Made by a program: the position numbers and the translations under genes
Notes under the pieces: model-generated
Told to the model about the DNA's origin: nothing
What the model saw: the letters and a program-made list of their open reading frames with translations, nothing else
The model's database searches: none
From: Eubacterium sp. UBA5416
Lineage (GTDB): Bacteria > Bacillota > Clostridia > Lachnospirales > Lachnospiraceae
NCBI GenBank assembly: GCA_002409525.1
Contig: DHNM01000054.1
Span: 1-33,543 of the forward strand
DNA: 33,543 nt
Reading direction: 5' to 3'
Shown here: positions 8,533 through 15,290 of the stretch, one piece after another
Layout: each line of letters begins with the position of its first letter
How positions within the stretch are numbered: the first letter of the stretch is position 1

Positions 8533-9507
8533 ATGAAGAGTTACGACGTTACTTCTCTGGGAGAGTTATTGATTGATTTTACAGAGAATGGGAAAAGTAA
8601 ACAGGGAAATTATATGTTTGAGGCAAATCCGGGCGGAGCGCCGTGCAATGTTCTTGCTATGCTGGCGAAACTTGGATACAAAACATCATTTATAGGAAAA
8701 GTCGGTGATGATTTCTTCGGAAACCAACTAAAAACGTCTTTAGATGAATTAAACATTGATGCCAGATATCTGTTCAGGGATAAGAAGATCCATACGACAC
8801 TGGCATTAGTGCATACAGATTCCGACGGAGACCGGGATTTTTCATTTTACCGCAATCCGGGTGCTGATATGATGCTTAAAGAGGAGGAAGTGCCGGAGGA
8901 GCGAATATGCGACAGCAGGATCTTTCACTATGGAAGTCTTTCTATGACCGATGAGGGAGTGCGCGACGCCACGAAGAAAGCGATTCAGACTGCAGAAGAA
9001 TCCCAGGCAATACTTTCCTTTGATCCAAACCTGCGCCCGCCGCTGTGGGAAACGCTCGATGACGCGAAGGAACAGATTTTTTACGGTCTGGGTCACTGCC
9101 AGATTCTTAAAATATCAGACAATGAGATCAGATGGCTGACCGGTGAGGAAGATTTCACTGCCGGCGTAAGGTGGATCCGTGAAAGGTTCGACATCCGGCT
9201 TATTCTTGTCTCTATGGGTAAAGAAGGGAGCAGGGCTTATTATGGTGGACGGATGGTGGAAGTTCCCTCATTTTTACAGAAGAATACCATTGAGACGACA
9301 GGGGCCGGTGATACATTCGGCGGATGTATTCTGGCTTATGTGCTAGAGCACGGTCTGGACAGTCTCACAGAGAAAAATTTAAGAGATATGCTTACTTTTG
9401 CAAATGCCGCCGCATCTCTCATTACCACGAAAAAAGGAGCACTTCGAGTGATGCCGTCAAAACAAGAGATTATACGACTAATAGAATACAGGAGGAATAA
9501 CGAATAG
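8533..9507 (+). CDS. PfkB-family carbohydrate kinase, probable fructokinase
   Basis: Cytoplasmic sugar kinase of 324 residues that would phosphorylate the imported sugar, probably fructose to fructose 6-phosphate. The N-terminus has the fructokinase-like GELLIDF and NPGGAPCNVL. The C-terminal PfkB signature is ETTGAGDTFGG with the catalytic base at Asp260. The ATG at 8533 is chosen because TGGAGG (8521-8526) sits 6 nt before it; in-frame codons upstream lack a site and add no family sequence. The PfkB family also contains ribokinases and 2-keto-3-deoxygluconate kinases, so fructose is likely but not proven. The Hsp70 gene starts one base after its stop. Confidence 0.85.
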   Translation: MKSYDVTSLGELLIDFTENGKSKQGNYMFEANPGGAPCNVLAMLAKLGYKTSFIGKVGDDFFGNQLKTSLDELNIDARYLFRDKKIHTTLALVHTDSDGDRDFSFYRNPGADMMLKEEEVPEERICDSRIFHYGSLSMTDEGVRDATKKAIQTAEESQAILSFDPNLRPPLWETLDDAKEQIFYGLGHCQILKISDNEIRWLTGEEDFTAGVRWIRERFDIRLILVSMGKEGSRAYYGGRMVEVPSFLQKNTIETTGAGDTFGGCILAYVLEHGLDSLTEKNLRDMLTFANAAASLITTKKGALRVMPSKQEIIRLIEYRRNNE

Positions 9508-9508
9508 A

Positions 9509-11248
9509 ATGGGTAAGGTAATAGGAATTGATTTAGGTACTACGAACAGTTGTCTGGCAGTCATGGAAGGCGGAGAGCCTGTAATTGTACCGAATGCCGA
9601 GGGAGAAAGGACAACTCCGTCTGTAGTCGCGTTTACAAAAACAAAAGAACGTCTCGTCGGGTCTGTGGCAAGACGCCAGGCAGCGACAAATGTAGACCGG
9701 ACAATTTCCTCGATTAAGAGAGAGATGGGAACGAATTACCGGGTCAAAATCGATGGTAAGAATTACACTCCTCAGGAGATTTCGGCATTTATACTTCGGA
9801 AGATGAAAAAAGATGCAGAAGATTATCTGGGCGAGAGTGTCAGTGATGCTGTCATTACAGTGCCGGCTTATTTCAATGACGCACAGCGCCAGGCTACAAA
9901 GGATGCCGGGAAAATTGCAGAATTGAATGTAAAAAGAATCATCAACGAGCCGACATCTGCGGCTCTCGCTTATGGCCTGGACCATGGGCAGGCACAGAAA
10001 ATCATGGTCTATGATCTTGGCGGCGGTACATTCGATGTATCCCTGATTGAAATTGGGGACAACCTAATCGAGGTTTTGGCAACAGCAGGTAACAATCATC
10101 TTGGCGGAGATGATTTTGACAACAGACTGACCGATTACATTGTGGAGCAGTATAAGAAAACGGAAAAAGTAAATCTTACAAAGGATCATACCGCCATGCA
10201 GCGTGTTCGCGAAGCGGCGGAAGAGGCGAAGAAAAGCCTGTCGGTTCAAAGTACCGCGAGCATCAATCTGCCTTTTATCACGACAGTAAGAGGAGAACCG
10301 AAACACCTGGAGATGGAGATTACGCGGTCAAAATTTGAATCTCTGACCGGTGATTTAATTGAGGGTACGAAAGAACCGGTCAAAAAAGTGCTGTCCGATG
10401 CCGGTATTTCTACATCCGAACTTGGAATGGTACTGTTAGTAGGAGGCTCTACCAGAATACCTGCAGTGGCCAGAATGGTATCCGAAATAACCGGTAAAAC
10501 CCCCTCGAAAAATATAAATCCCGATGAATGTGTGGCTATGGGGGCGGCTGTACAGGGTGCGAAATTAAGCGGCGAGATCGATATAGGGAATGCTACAGAT
10601 CTGATTTTGATGGATGTAACCCCACTGTCCCTTTCCATCGAGACCATGGGCGGTGTAGCCACAAAGATTATGGATCGGAATACTATTATTCCTAACCGCC
10701 ACAGTCAGGTTTTTTCTACCGCGGCCAACTTTCAGACATCTGTGGAAATTAAGGTTCTGCAGGGTGAGCGTAAATTTGCAAAAGATAATACGCTTCTCGG
10801 TAATTTCAAGCTGAATGGAATCAAACGTGCACCCGCAGGTGTTCCACAGATCGAAGTTACCTTTGACATTGACGCAAACGGGATTGTGAATGTGTCTGCG
10901 AAAGATCTGGGAACAGGTAAGGAGCAGAGCATTACAATTACGTCAAGCTCCAATCTGTCAGATGCTGATATTGAAAGGGCAATCCATGATGCAGATGCCT
11001 ATGAAAGCGAAGACAGCCATAAGATGGAACAGATGGATGTCTTAGGTGAGGCACAAAAGGAGATTATGGAGGCAAGACAATTTCTTTCCGATAATAAAAA
11101 GACGATTGATAAAGACAAGAAGAAAGAGATTAAGAGTAATATCTCAACTCTGGAAAAGGCTGTACGCTTCAAAAAGCCAGAGAAATTAGAGGATGAGGAA
11201 GCAGAGGATATAAAGGAAAAAACAGAAAATCTGAAACAAAGTATTTGA
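9509..11248 (+). CDS. Hsp70/DnaK paralogue in a sugar operon
   Basis: An ATP-dependent chaperone of the DnaK family, 579 residues. The nucleotide-binding domain has GIDLGTTNSC (6-15), YDLGGGTFDVS (168-178) and LVGGSTRIPAV (310-320). The interdomain linker (LILMDVTPLSLSIET, about 365-379) and the beta-sandwich substrate domain are intact. The helical lid is present, but the protein stops at KTENLKQSI without the acidic, disordered tail seen in housekeeping DnaK (usually 610-640 residues). There is no grpE, dnaJ or hrcA nearby. AGGAGG at 9490-9495 lies inside the end of the fructokinase gene, and only one base separates stop and start, so it is expected to be co-expressed with the sugar genes. 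It is probably a second Hsp70 of the genome; a specific client is unknown. Confidence 0.92.
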   Translation: MGKVIGIDLGTTNSCLAVMEGGEPVIVPNAEGERTTPSVVAFTKTKERLVGSVARRQAATNVDRTISSIKREMGTNYRVKIDGKNYTPQEISAFILRKMKKDAEDYLGESVSDAVITVPAYFNDAQRQATKDAGKIAELNVKRIINEPTSAALAYGLDHGQAQKIMVYDLGGGTFDVSLIEIGDNLIEVLATAGNNHLGGDDFDNRLTDYIVEQYKKTEKVNLTKDHTAMQRVREAAEEAKKSLSVQSTASINLPFITTVRGEPKHLEMEITRSKFESLTGDLIEGTKEPVKKVLSDAGISTSELGMVLLVGGSTRIPAVARMVSEITGKTPSKNINPDECVAMGAAVQGAKLSGEIDIGNATDLILMDVTPLSLSIETMGGVATKIMDRNTIIPNRHSQVFSTAANFQTSVEIKVLQGERKFAKDNTLLGNFKLNGIKRAPAGVPQIEVTFDIDANGIVNVSAKDLGTGKEQSITITSSSNLSDADIERAIHDADAYESEDSHKMEQMDVLGEAQKEIMEARQFLSDNKKTIDKDKKKEIKSNISTLEKAVRFKKPEKLEDEEAEDIKEKTENLKQSI

Positions 11249-11273
11249 CAATTCCCGAGCAATAGCATATAAT
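11245..11273 (+). promoter_or_regulatory. Consensus promoter of the cysteine/methionine cluster
   Basis: TTGACA (11245-11250) and TATAAT (11268-11273) are separated by exactly 17 bp, a full match to the housekeeping sigma consensus. The -35 overlaps the stop codon of the Hsp70 gene. A start point near 11280 gives a leader of about 160 nt. The sequence around it (ATTCCTATATAACATATATGAT) is AT-rich and would suit a repressor site, possibly for the Rrf2 protein of the cluster, which is speculative. Confidence 0.85.
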
Positions 11274-11279
11274 TCCTAT

Positions 11280-11441
11280 ATAACATATATGATAAAAGGG
11301 TTTAAAGGTAATGCGTTCAATGCCTGCATAAAAAAAGCATAATCTTGGAACCCGAACAGATATAAGAATGAAGCCTGATAGGGCGGAATTCGAATAAGTG
11401 CAAGAGGTCACAACAAATATTTAGGAAAGAAGGTTAAGATT
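11280..11441 (+). promoter_or_regulatory. Long untranslated leader before cysteine synthase
   Basis: About 160 nt lie between the predicted transcription start and the ATG. I see no match to the S-box, T-box, lysine or other riboswitch signatures I know. Possible pairings include GGGTTT (about 11298) with GGAACCC (about 11346) and GCC/GGGC near 11380. An AGAAGG binding site (11428-11433) precedes the ATG by 8 nt. The leader may carry regulation but nothing is certain. Confidence 0.35.
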
Positions 11442-12377
11442 ATGTCTGGTAAAATTTATAATAATGCCGTAGAACTGATTGGAAAAACTCCTCTTATGAA
11501 TGCGGAGAATTTTAAAAGGAAACTTGATCTGAAAGCAAACCTGTTGGTGAAATTGGAATATCTGAATCCGGCAGGCAGTGTAAAGGACCGTATTGCCAAA
11601 AGCATGATTGAGGATGCGGAGAACAAAGGAATTCTGAAACCGGGTTTTACAATTATAGAGCCTACTTCAGGAAATACAGGAATAGGTCTTGCTTCAATCG
11701 CGGCTGCAAAAGGTTATCAATTGATTCTGACGATGCCGGAGACTATGAGTGTTGAGAGAAGAAACATATTAAAAGCTTATGGTGCCGAAATTGTGCTTAC
11801 TGACGGTGCAAAGGGAATGAAAGGTGCCATAGCCAAAGCGGAAGAGCTTGCAAAAGAAGTTCCGGACAGCTTTATTCCCGGACAGTTTGATAATCCGGCT
11901 AATCCTAAGGCACACAAAGAAACTACAGGGCCTGAAATCTGGAGTGATACGGATGGCGCTGTCGACTTTCTGGTAGCCGGAATCGGTACCGGAGGAACAC
12001 TGACCGGAACCGGAGAATATTTAAAAGAAAAAAATCCGGATATAAAAATAGTCGGTGTTGAGCCTGCATCTTCGCCGGTTCTTACGAAAGGCGTCAGTGG
12101 TCCTCACAAAATACAGGGAATCGGTGCCGGGTTTGTGCCGAAGGTATTGAATATGAAGATCTGTGACGAGATACTTCCGATTGACAATGAAGATTCATTC
12201 GAGATTTCTAAAGAGTTTGCACATGCGGAGGGAATCCTGGTCGGAATATCCTCAGGAGCAGCACTGAAAGCAGGAATTGAACTTGCAAAGCGACCTGAAA
12301 ATGAAGGAAAGAATATCGTTGTTGTTCTTCCGGACAGCGGAGATCGGTATTACTCCACACCACTCTTTGAGAACTGA
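11442..12377 (+). CDS. cysK: Cysteine synthase (O-acetylserine thiol-lyase)
   Basis: PLP-dependent enzyme of 311 residues that makes cysteine from O-acetylserine and sulfide in the cytoplasm. The PLP lysine is K48 in NPAGSVKDR. The substrate loop is PTSGNTGIGLA, the phosphate-binding glycine loop is GIGTGGTLTG, and GISSGAA completes the family pattern. Length is normal for CysK. It is first in a three-gene sulfur cluster under a strong promoter, 33 bp before the sulfhydrylase gene. CysK and CysM cannot be fully separated by eye, but the features favour CysK. Confidence 0.92.
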   Translation: MSGKIYNNAVELIGKTPLMNAENFKRKLDLKANLLVKLEYLNPAGSVKDRIAKSMIEDAENKGILKPGFTIIEPTSGNTGIGLASIAAAKGYQLILTMPETMSVERRNILKAYGAEIVLTDGAKGMKGAIAKAEELAKEVPDSFIPGQFDNPANPKAHKETTGPEIWSDTDGAVDFLVAGIGTGGTLTGTGEYLKEKNPDIKIVGVEPASSPVLTKGVSGPHKIQGIGAGFVPKVLNMKICDEILPIDNEDSFEISKEFAHAEGILVGISSGAALKAGIELAKRPENEGKNIVVVLPDSGDRYYSTPLFEN

Positions 12378-12410
12378 TTGATAACAAATAACTTACCAGG
12401 GAGAATGTAT

Positions 12411-13721
12411 ATGAGCAAAAAAATCGAAAGAAAAGACAGAAAATTAAAATTCGAAACTTTACAGCTTCATGTTGGTCAGGAAAATGCTGATCCGTCAACC
12501 GGTGCCAGAGCGGTACCGATTTATGCAACATCTTCTTATGTGTTTGACAATTGTGATCATGCTGCGGCACGTTTCGGCCTGAGTGATTCCGGGAATATAT
12601 ACGGAAGGCTGACAAATCCGACGGAGGATGTGTTTGAGCAGAGGATGGCGGCACTCGAGGGAGGCGCTGCGGCACTTGCAGTTGCCTCCGGTGCGGCCGC
12701 AATCACTTACACATTCCAAAACCTTGCCCACGAAGGAGATCATATTGTCTCAGCCGGAAACATTTATGGCGGGACTTATAATTTCCTAGAGCATACATTT
12801 CCGGATTTTGGTGTCAAAACTACTTTCGTTGATATCTTCAATGAAAAAGAAGTAGAAGAAGCCATTCAGGACAACACAAAAGCTGTTTTTATTGAGACGC
12901 TGGGAAACCCGAACTCAGAGGTTGTAGACATAGAGAAGATTGCAAAAATTGCTCATGCTCATAAGATTCCCCTTGTGGTTGACAATACATTTGCCACTCC
13001 GTATCTCGTTCGCCCAATCGAGTATGGTGCAGATATTGTTGTCCACTCGGCTACAAAATTCATCGGCGGACATGGAACATCGCTTGGCGGTGTGATCGTA
13101 GATGGAGGAACCTTTGACTGGGAGGCATCCGGTAAATTTCCGTCACTCGTGGATCCAAATCCGAGTTATCATGGAGTGAGTTTTACAAAGGCTGCCGGTC
13201 CTGCAGCGTTTGTCACGAAGATTCGTGCGATTTTACTTCGGGATACCGGTGCGACACTTTCACCATTCCATGCATTCCTGTTCCTTCAGGGACTTGAGAC
13301 ACTCTCACTTCGTGTAGAACGCCATGTATCAAATGCACTGAAAGTGGTAGATTATCTGAATCATCATCCACAGGTCGAGAAAGTTCATCATCCGGCAGTA
13401 AGCACGGACTCGTCACAGCAGGAGCTTTATAAAAAGTATTTTCCGAATGGCGGTGGTTCTATATTTACCTTTGAGATTAAGGGGGACGCACAGAAAGCGA
13501 AAGATTTTATAGATAATCTGGAGTTGTTTTCATTGCTCGCGAATGTAGCCGATGTGAAATCGCTTGTCATTCATCCCGCTTCAACCACTCATGCTCAGAT
13601 GAATGAAGCTGAACTTTTAGAGCAGGGAATCAGACCAAATACGATTCGCCTTTCAATTGGTACAGAAAATATCGATGATATCATTCAGGATCTGGATGAA
13701 GCGTTTCAGGCAGTAGAGTAA
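12411..13721 (+). CDS. metY: O-acetylhomoserine sulfhydrylase (aminocarboxypropyltransferase)
   Basis: Cys/Met metabolism PLP enzyme, 436 residues from the ATG at 12411, which has AGGGAG 7 nt upstream; the TTG at 12378 has no site. It would combine O-acetylhomoserine with sulfide to give homocysteine. The N-terminus FETLQLHVGQENADPSTGARAVP and GRLTNPT are characteristic, the PLP lysine is K216 in HSATKF, and GGHGTSLGGVIVDGG is typical of the MetY branch rather than cystathionine gamma-synthase. It follows cysK closely and ends in a long terminator hairpin. Together the two enzymes direct sulfide to cysteine and methionine. Confidence 0.9.
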   Translation: MSKKIERKDRKLKFETLQLHVGQENADPSTGARAVPIYATSSYVFDNCDHAAARFGLSDSGNIYGRLTNPTEDVFEQRMAALEGGAAALAVASGAAAITYTFQNLAHEGDHIVSAGNIYGGTYNFLEHTFPDFGVKTTFVDIFNEKEVEEAIQDNTKAVFIETLGNPNSEVVDIEKIAKIAHAHKIPLVVDNTFATPYLVRPIEYGADIVVHSATKFIGGHGTSLGGVIVDGGTFDWEASGKFPSLVDPNPSYHGVSFTKAAGPAAFVTKIRAILLRDTGATLSPFHAFLFLQGLETLSLRVERHVSNALKVVDYLNHHPQVEKVHHPAVSTDSSQQELYKKYFPNGGGSIFTFEIKGDAQKAKDFIDNLELFSLLANVADVKSLVIHPASTTHAQMNEAELLEQGIRPNTIRLSIGTENIDDIIQDLDEAFQAVE

Positions 13722-13726
13722 TTGTT

Positions 13727-13783
13727 AAGAGCCAAAAGGCATGTATATTTCGAATCTGATATATGGCCTTTGTGGCTCTTTAT
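13727..13783 (+). terminator. Terminator hairpin after the sulfhydrylase gene
   Basis: AAGAGCCAAAAGGC (13727-13740) pairs with GCCTTTGTGGCTCTT (13766-13780), with a small internal mismatch. A long, partly self-complementary loop (ATGTATAT/ATATATG) lies between them and TTTAT follows. It ends transcription after the enzyme genes or attenuates entry into the Rrf2 gene, which starts 30 bp later. Confidence 0.65.
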
Positions 13784-13812
13784 CATGAAATAAAGAAGGA
13801 GGTGATTGCTTC

Positions 13813-14247
13813 ATGAAAGTCTCCACAAAAGGCAGATATGCGCTTCGTATGATGCTGGACCTGGCACTTCACGATACCGGGGAACCGGTACGTATCAAGG
13901 ATATTGCATCCAGACAGGAGATCTCCATAAAATATCTGGAACAGATTGTATCCATATTAGTCCGCGCAGGATATCTGAAAAGTGTTCGTGGACCGCAGGG
14001 TGGATACCGTCTTGCGATGTCTCCAAAGGATTATACCTGTGGTTCTATCTTAAGGCTTACCGAAGGAAGCCTTGCTCCGGTGGAGTGTCTGGAAGACGAT
14101 GAAAACCAGTGTCCCAGATCCGAAAATTGTGCAACCCTGTTATTCTGGGAAAAGCTAGACCGGGCGATAAAAGAAGTTGTTGATAAATACACATTGGAAG
14201 ATTTAATGGACTGGCAGATGCAGTCCGGAGACAACTACATCATATAA
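13813..14247 (+). CDS. Rrf2-family transcriptional regulator with IscR-like cysteines
   Basis: A winged-helix repressor of 144 residues. The N-terminus MKVSTKGRYALRMMLDLA and the recognition region ISIKYLEQIVSILVRAGYLKSVRGPQGGYRL are typical of Rrf2 proteins. It has Cys92, Cys100 and Cys106, a triad spaced like the [2Fe-2S] ligands of IscR (Cys92, 98, 104), plus Cys76. The CymR regulators of cysteine metabolism in bacilli lack such a triad. The start has a perfect AAGGAGGTG site (13795-13803). Its place after cysK and metY suggests control of sulfur or Fe-S genes, and possibly of the cluster promoter. The cluster-sensing role is inferred from spacing only. Confidence 0.88.
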   Translation: MKVSTKGRYALRMMLDLALHDTGEPVRIKDIASRQEISIKYLEQIVSILVRAGYLKSVRGPQGGYRLAMSPKDYTCGSILRLTEGSLAPVECLEDDENQCPRSENCATLLFWEKLDRAIKEVVDKYTLEDLMDWQMQSGDNYII

Positions 14248-14252
14248 TAACA

Positions 14253-14285
14253 AAAGCGGCCTGCACGAATGCAGGCCGCTTTCTT
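14253..14285. terminator. Intrinsic terminator between convergent Rrf2 and pflA genes
   Basis: AAAGCGGCCTGC (14253-14264) pairs perfectly with GCAGGCCGCTTT (14271-14282) around a 6-nt loop and is followed by TCTT. A-rich and T-rich flanks allow it to act in both directions, so it can also stop pflA transcription arriving from the right. The remaining 138 bp to the pflA stop are AT-rich and show nothing I can name. Confidence 0.85.
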
Positions 14286-14423
14286 AAAATGAGGGGGGAG
14301 ATAGTGAGTGGTTATCAACTATCCAAAACCTAGTATAGTAAAAATATGTGTTGAAAGTATGACCATATAATTAAGAAATCGTAAAGTTATTAAACCAAAT
14401 ACTTGAGTAGTTATAATAAAAAA

Positions 14424-15191
14424 TTATTTATCAAGATATCCTATATAGGATTCGGTATGCAGCAGTGCATTGGCATTCTCGATTCGCTCTTCTGACGGCG
14501 GGTCGATTCCCTTTAATTTATAAGGAATACCTAATTCTTCCCACTTGTAGATTCCCATCGTATGGTAGGGCAGTACTTCGAGCCTTTTTACATTTTTAAG
14601 TGAAGCGACAAATTGATCCAATTGTATCAGATCTTCATCATAGTCGTTTCTTTCGGGTACGAGTACGTGTCGGATCCAGACGGGTTTGCCAATTTCAGAG
14701 AGATATCCGGCCATATCGAGGATGCTGTGATTGCTGCATCCGGTCAGTACTTTGTGTCTCTCATCGTCAATTTCCTTGATATCCAGGAGAATTAAATCCG
14801 TGACGGCCATCAGTGTATCAAATTTTTTGAGAAATGTTTCATTTCTGTTAAATACGCTCCCTGCGGTATCTAGGACCGTGTGAATGCCGGCTTTCTTTGC
14901 TTTCTGAAAGAAATCAATCAGAAAATCTATCTGGAGAAGTGGTTCACCACCGCTGACGGTGATGCCGCCATCCTTTCCCCAGTAAGAACGATACCGGAGT
15001 GCACGCTCTAAAAGATCATCACTGGTTACCATGTTTTCGGAATTTGTCGACCAGGTGTCCGGGTTGTGGCAGAACTGACAGCGCATGCGGCAGCCCTGCA
15101 GAAATATGACGAAGCGGACACCCGGGCCATCAACCGAACCAAAACTTTCCATAGAGTGAACGGCTCCCTTGATTTGACTGTTTGCTTTCAT
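14424..15191 (-). CDS. pflA: Pyruvate formate-lyase activating enzyme
   Basis: Radical SAM enzyme of 256 residues that installs the glycyl radical on PflB, using S-adenosylmethionine and a [4Fe-4S] cluster. The cluster ligands are Cys34, Cys38 and Cys41 in CRMRCQFC, preceded by GSVDGPGVRFVIFLQGC. SGGEPLLQ is the SAM-binding GGE motif. The start at 15191 follows AAAGG; upstream in-frame starts add sequence that lies in the intergenic palindrome and is not family-like. It follows pflB on the minus strand, separated by about 100 bp that hold a strong palindrome, and shares its substrate's operon. Confidence 0.93.
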   Translation of the reverse strand: MKANSQIKGAVHSMESFGSVDGPGVRFVIFLQGCRMRCQFCHNPDTWSTNSENMVTSDDLLERALRYRSYWGKDGGITVSGGEPLLQIDFLIDFFQKAKKAGIHTVLDTAGSVFNRNETFLKKFDTLMAVTDLILLDIKEIDDERHKVLTGCSNHSILDMAGYLSEIGKPVWIRHVLVPERNDYDEDLIQLDQFVASLKNVKRLEVLPYHTMGIYKWEELGIPYKLKGIDPPSEERIENANALLHTESYIGYLDK

Positions 15192-15233
15192 CGAATCACA
15201 ACCTTTCTGCATTCTTATATTTTTGTGGGCTCC

Positions 15234-15275
15234 AAGGTCAAGCTTTTTCATGCAAGCATGAAAAAGCTTGACCTT
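15234..15275. repeat. 42-bp perfect palindrome between pflB and pflA
   Basis: Two 20-bp arms (AAGGTCAAGCTTTTTCATGC and its exact complement) are separated by only AA. In RNA this is a very stable hairpin between the pflB stop and the pflA start. A related core (GCTTTTTCATGC-AR-GCATGAAA) occurs upstream of the beta-galactosidase gene at 23674-23704, so it may belong to a dispersed palindromic family. It could reduce pflA expression relative to pflB or stabilise the pflB message; both are inferences. Confidence 0.85.
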
Positions 15276-15290
15276 TTGACTCTGGTATCA

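Noticed and set aside
11280..11441. S-box or T-box riboswitch before cysK
   Set aside because: I could not find the conserved cores of either class; only a generic leader is supported.
13806..14102. 98-residue frame overlapping the Rrf2 gene
   Set aside because: It is a shadow in another frame; the Rrf2 frame has the binding site and a conserved domain.
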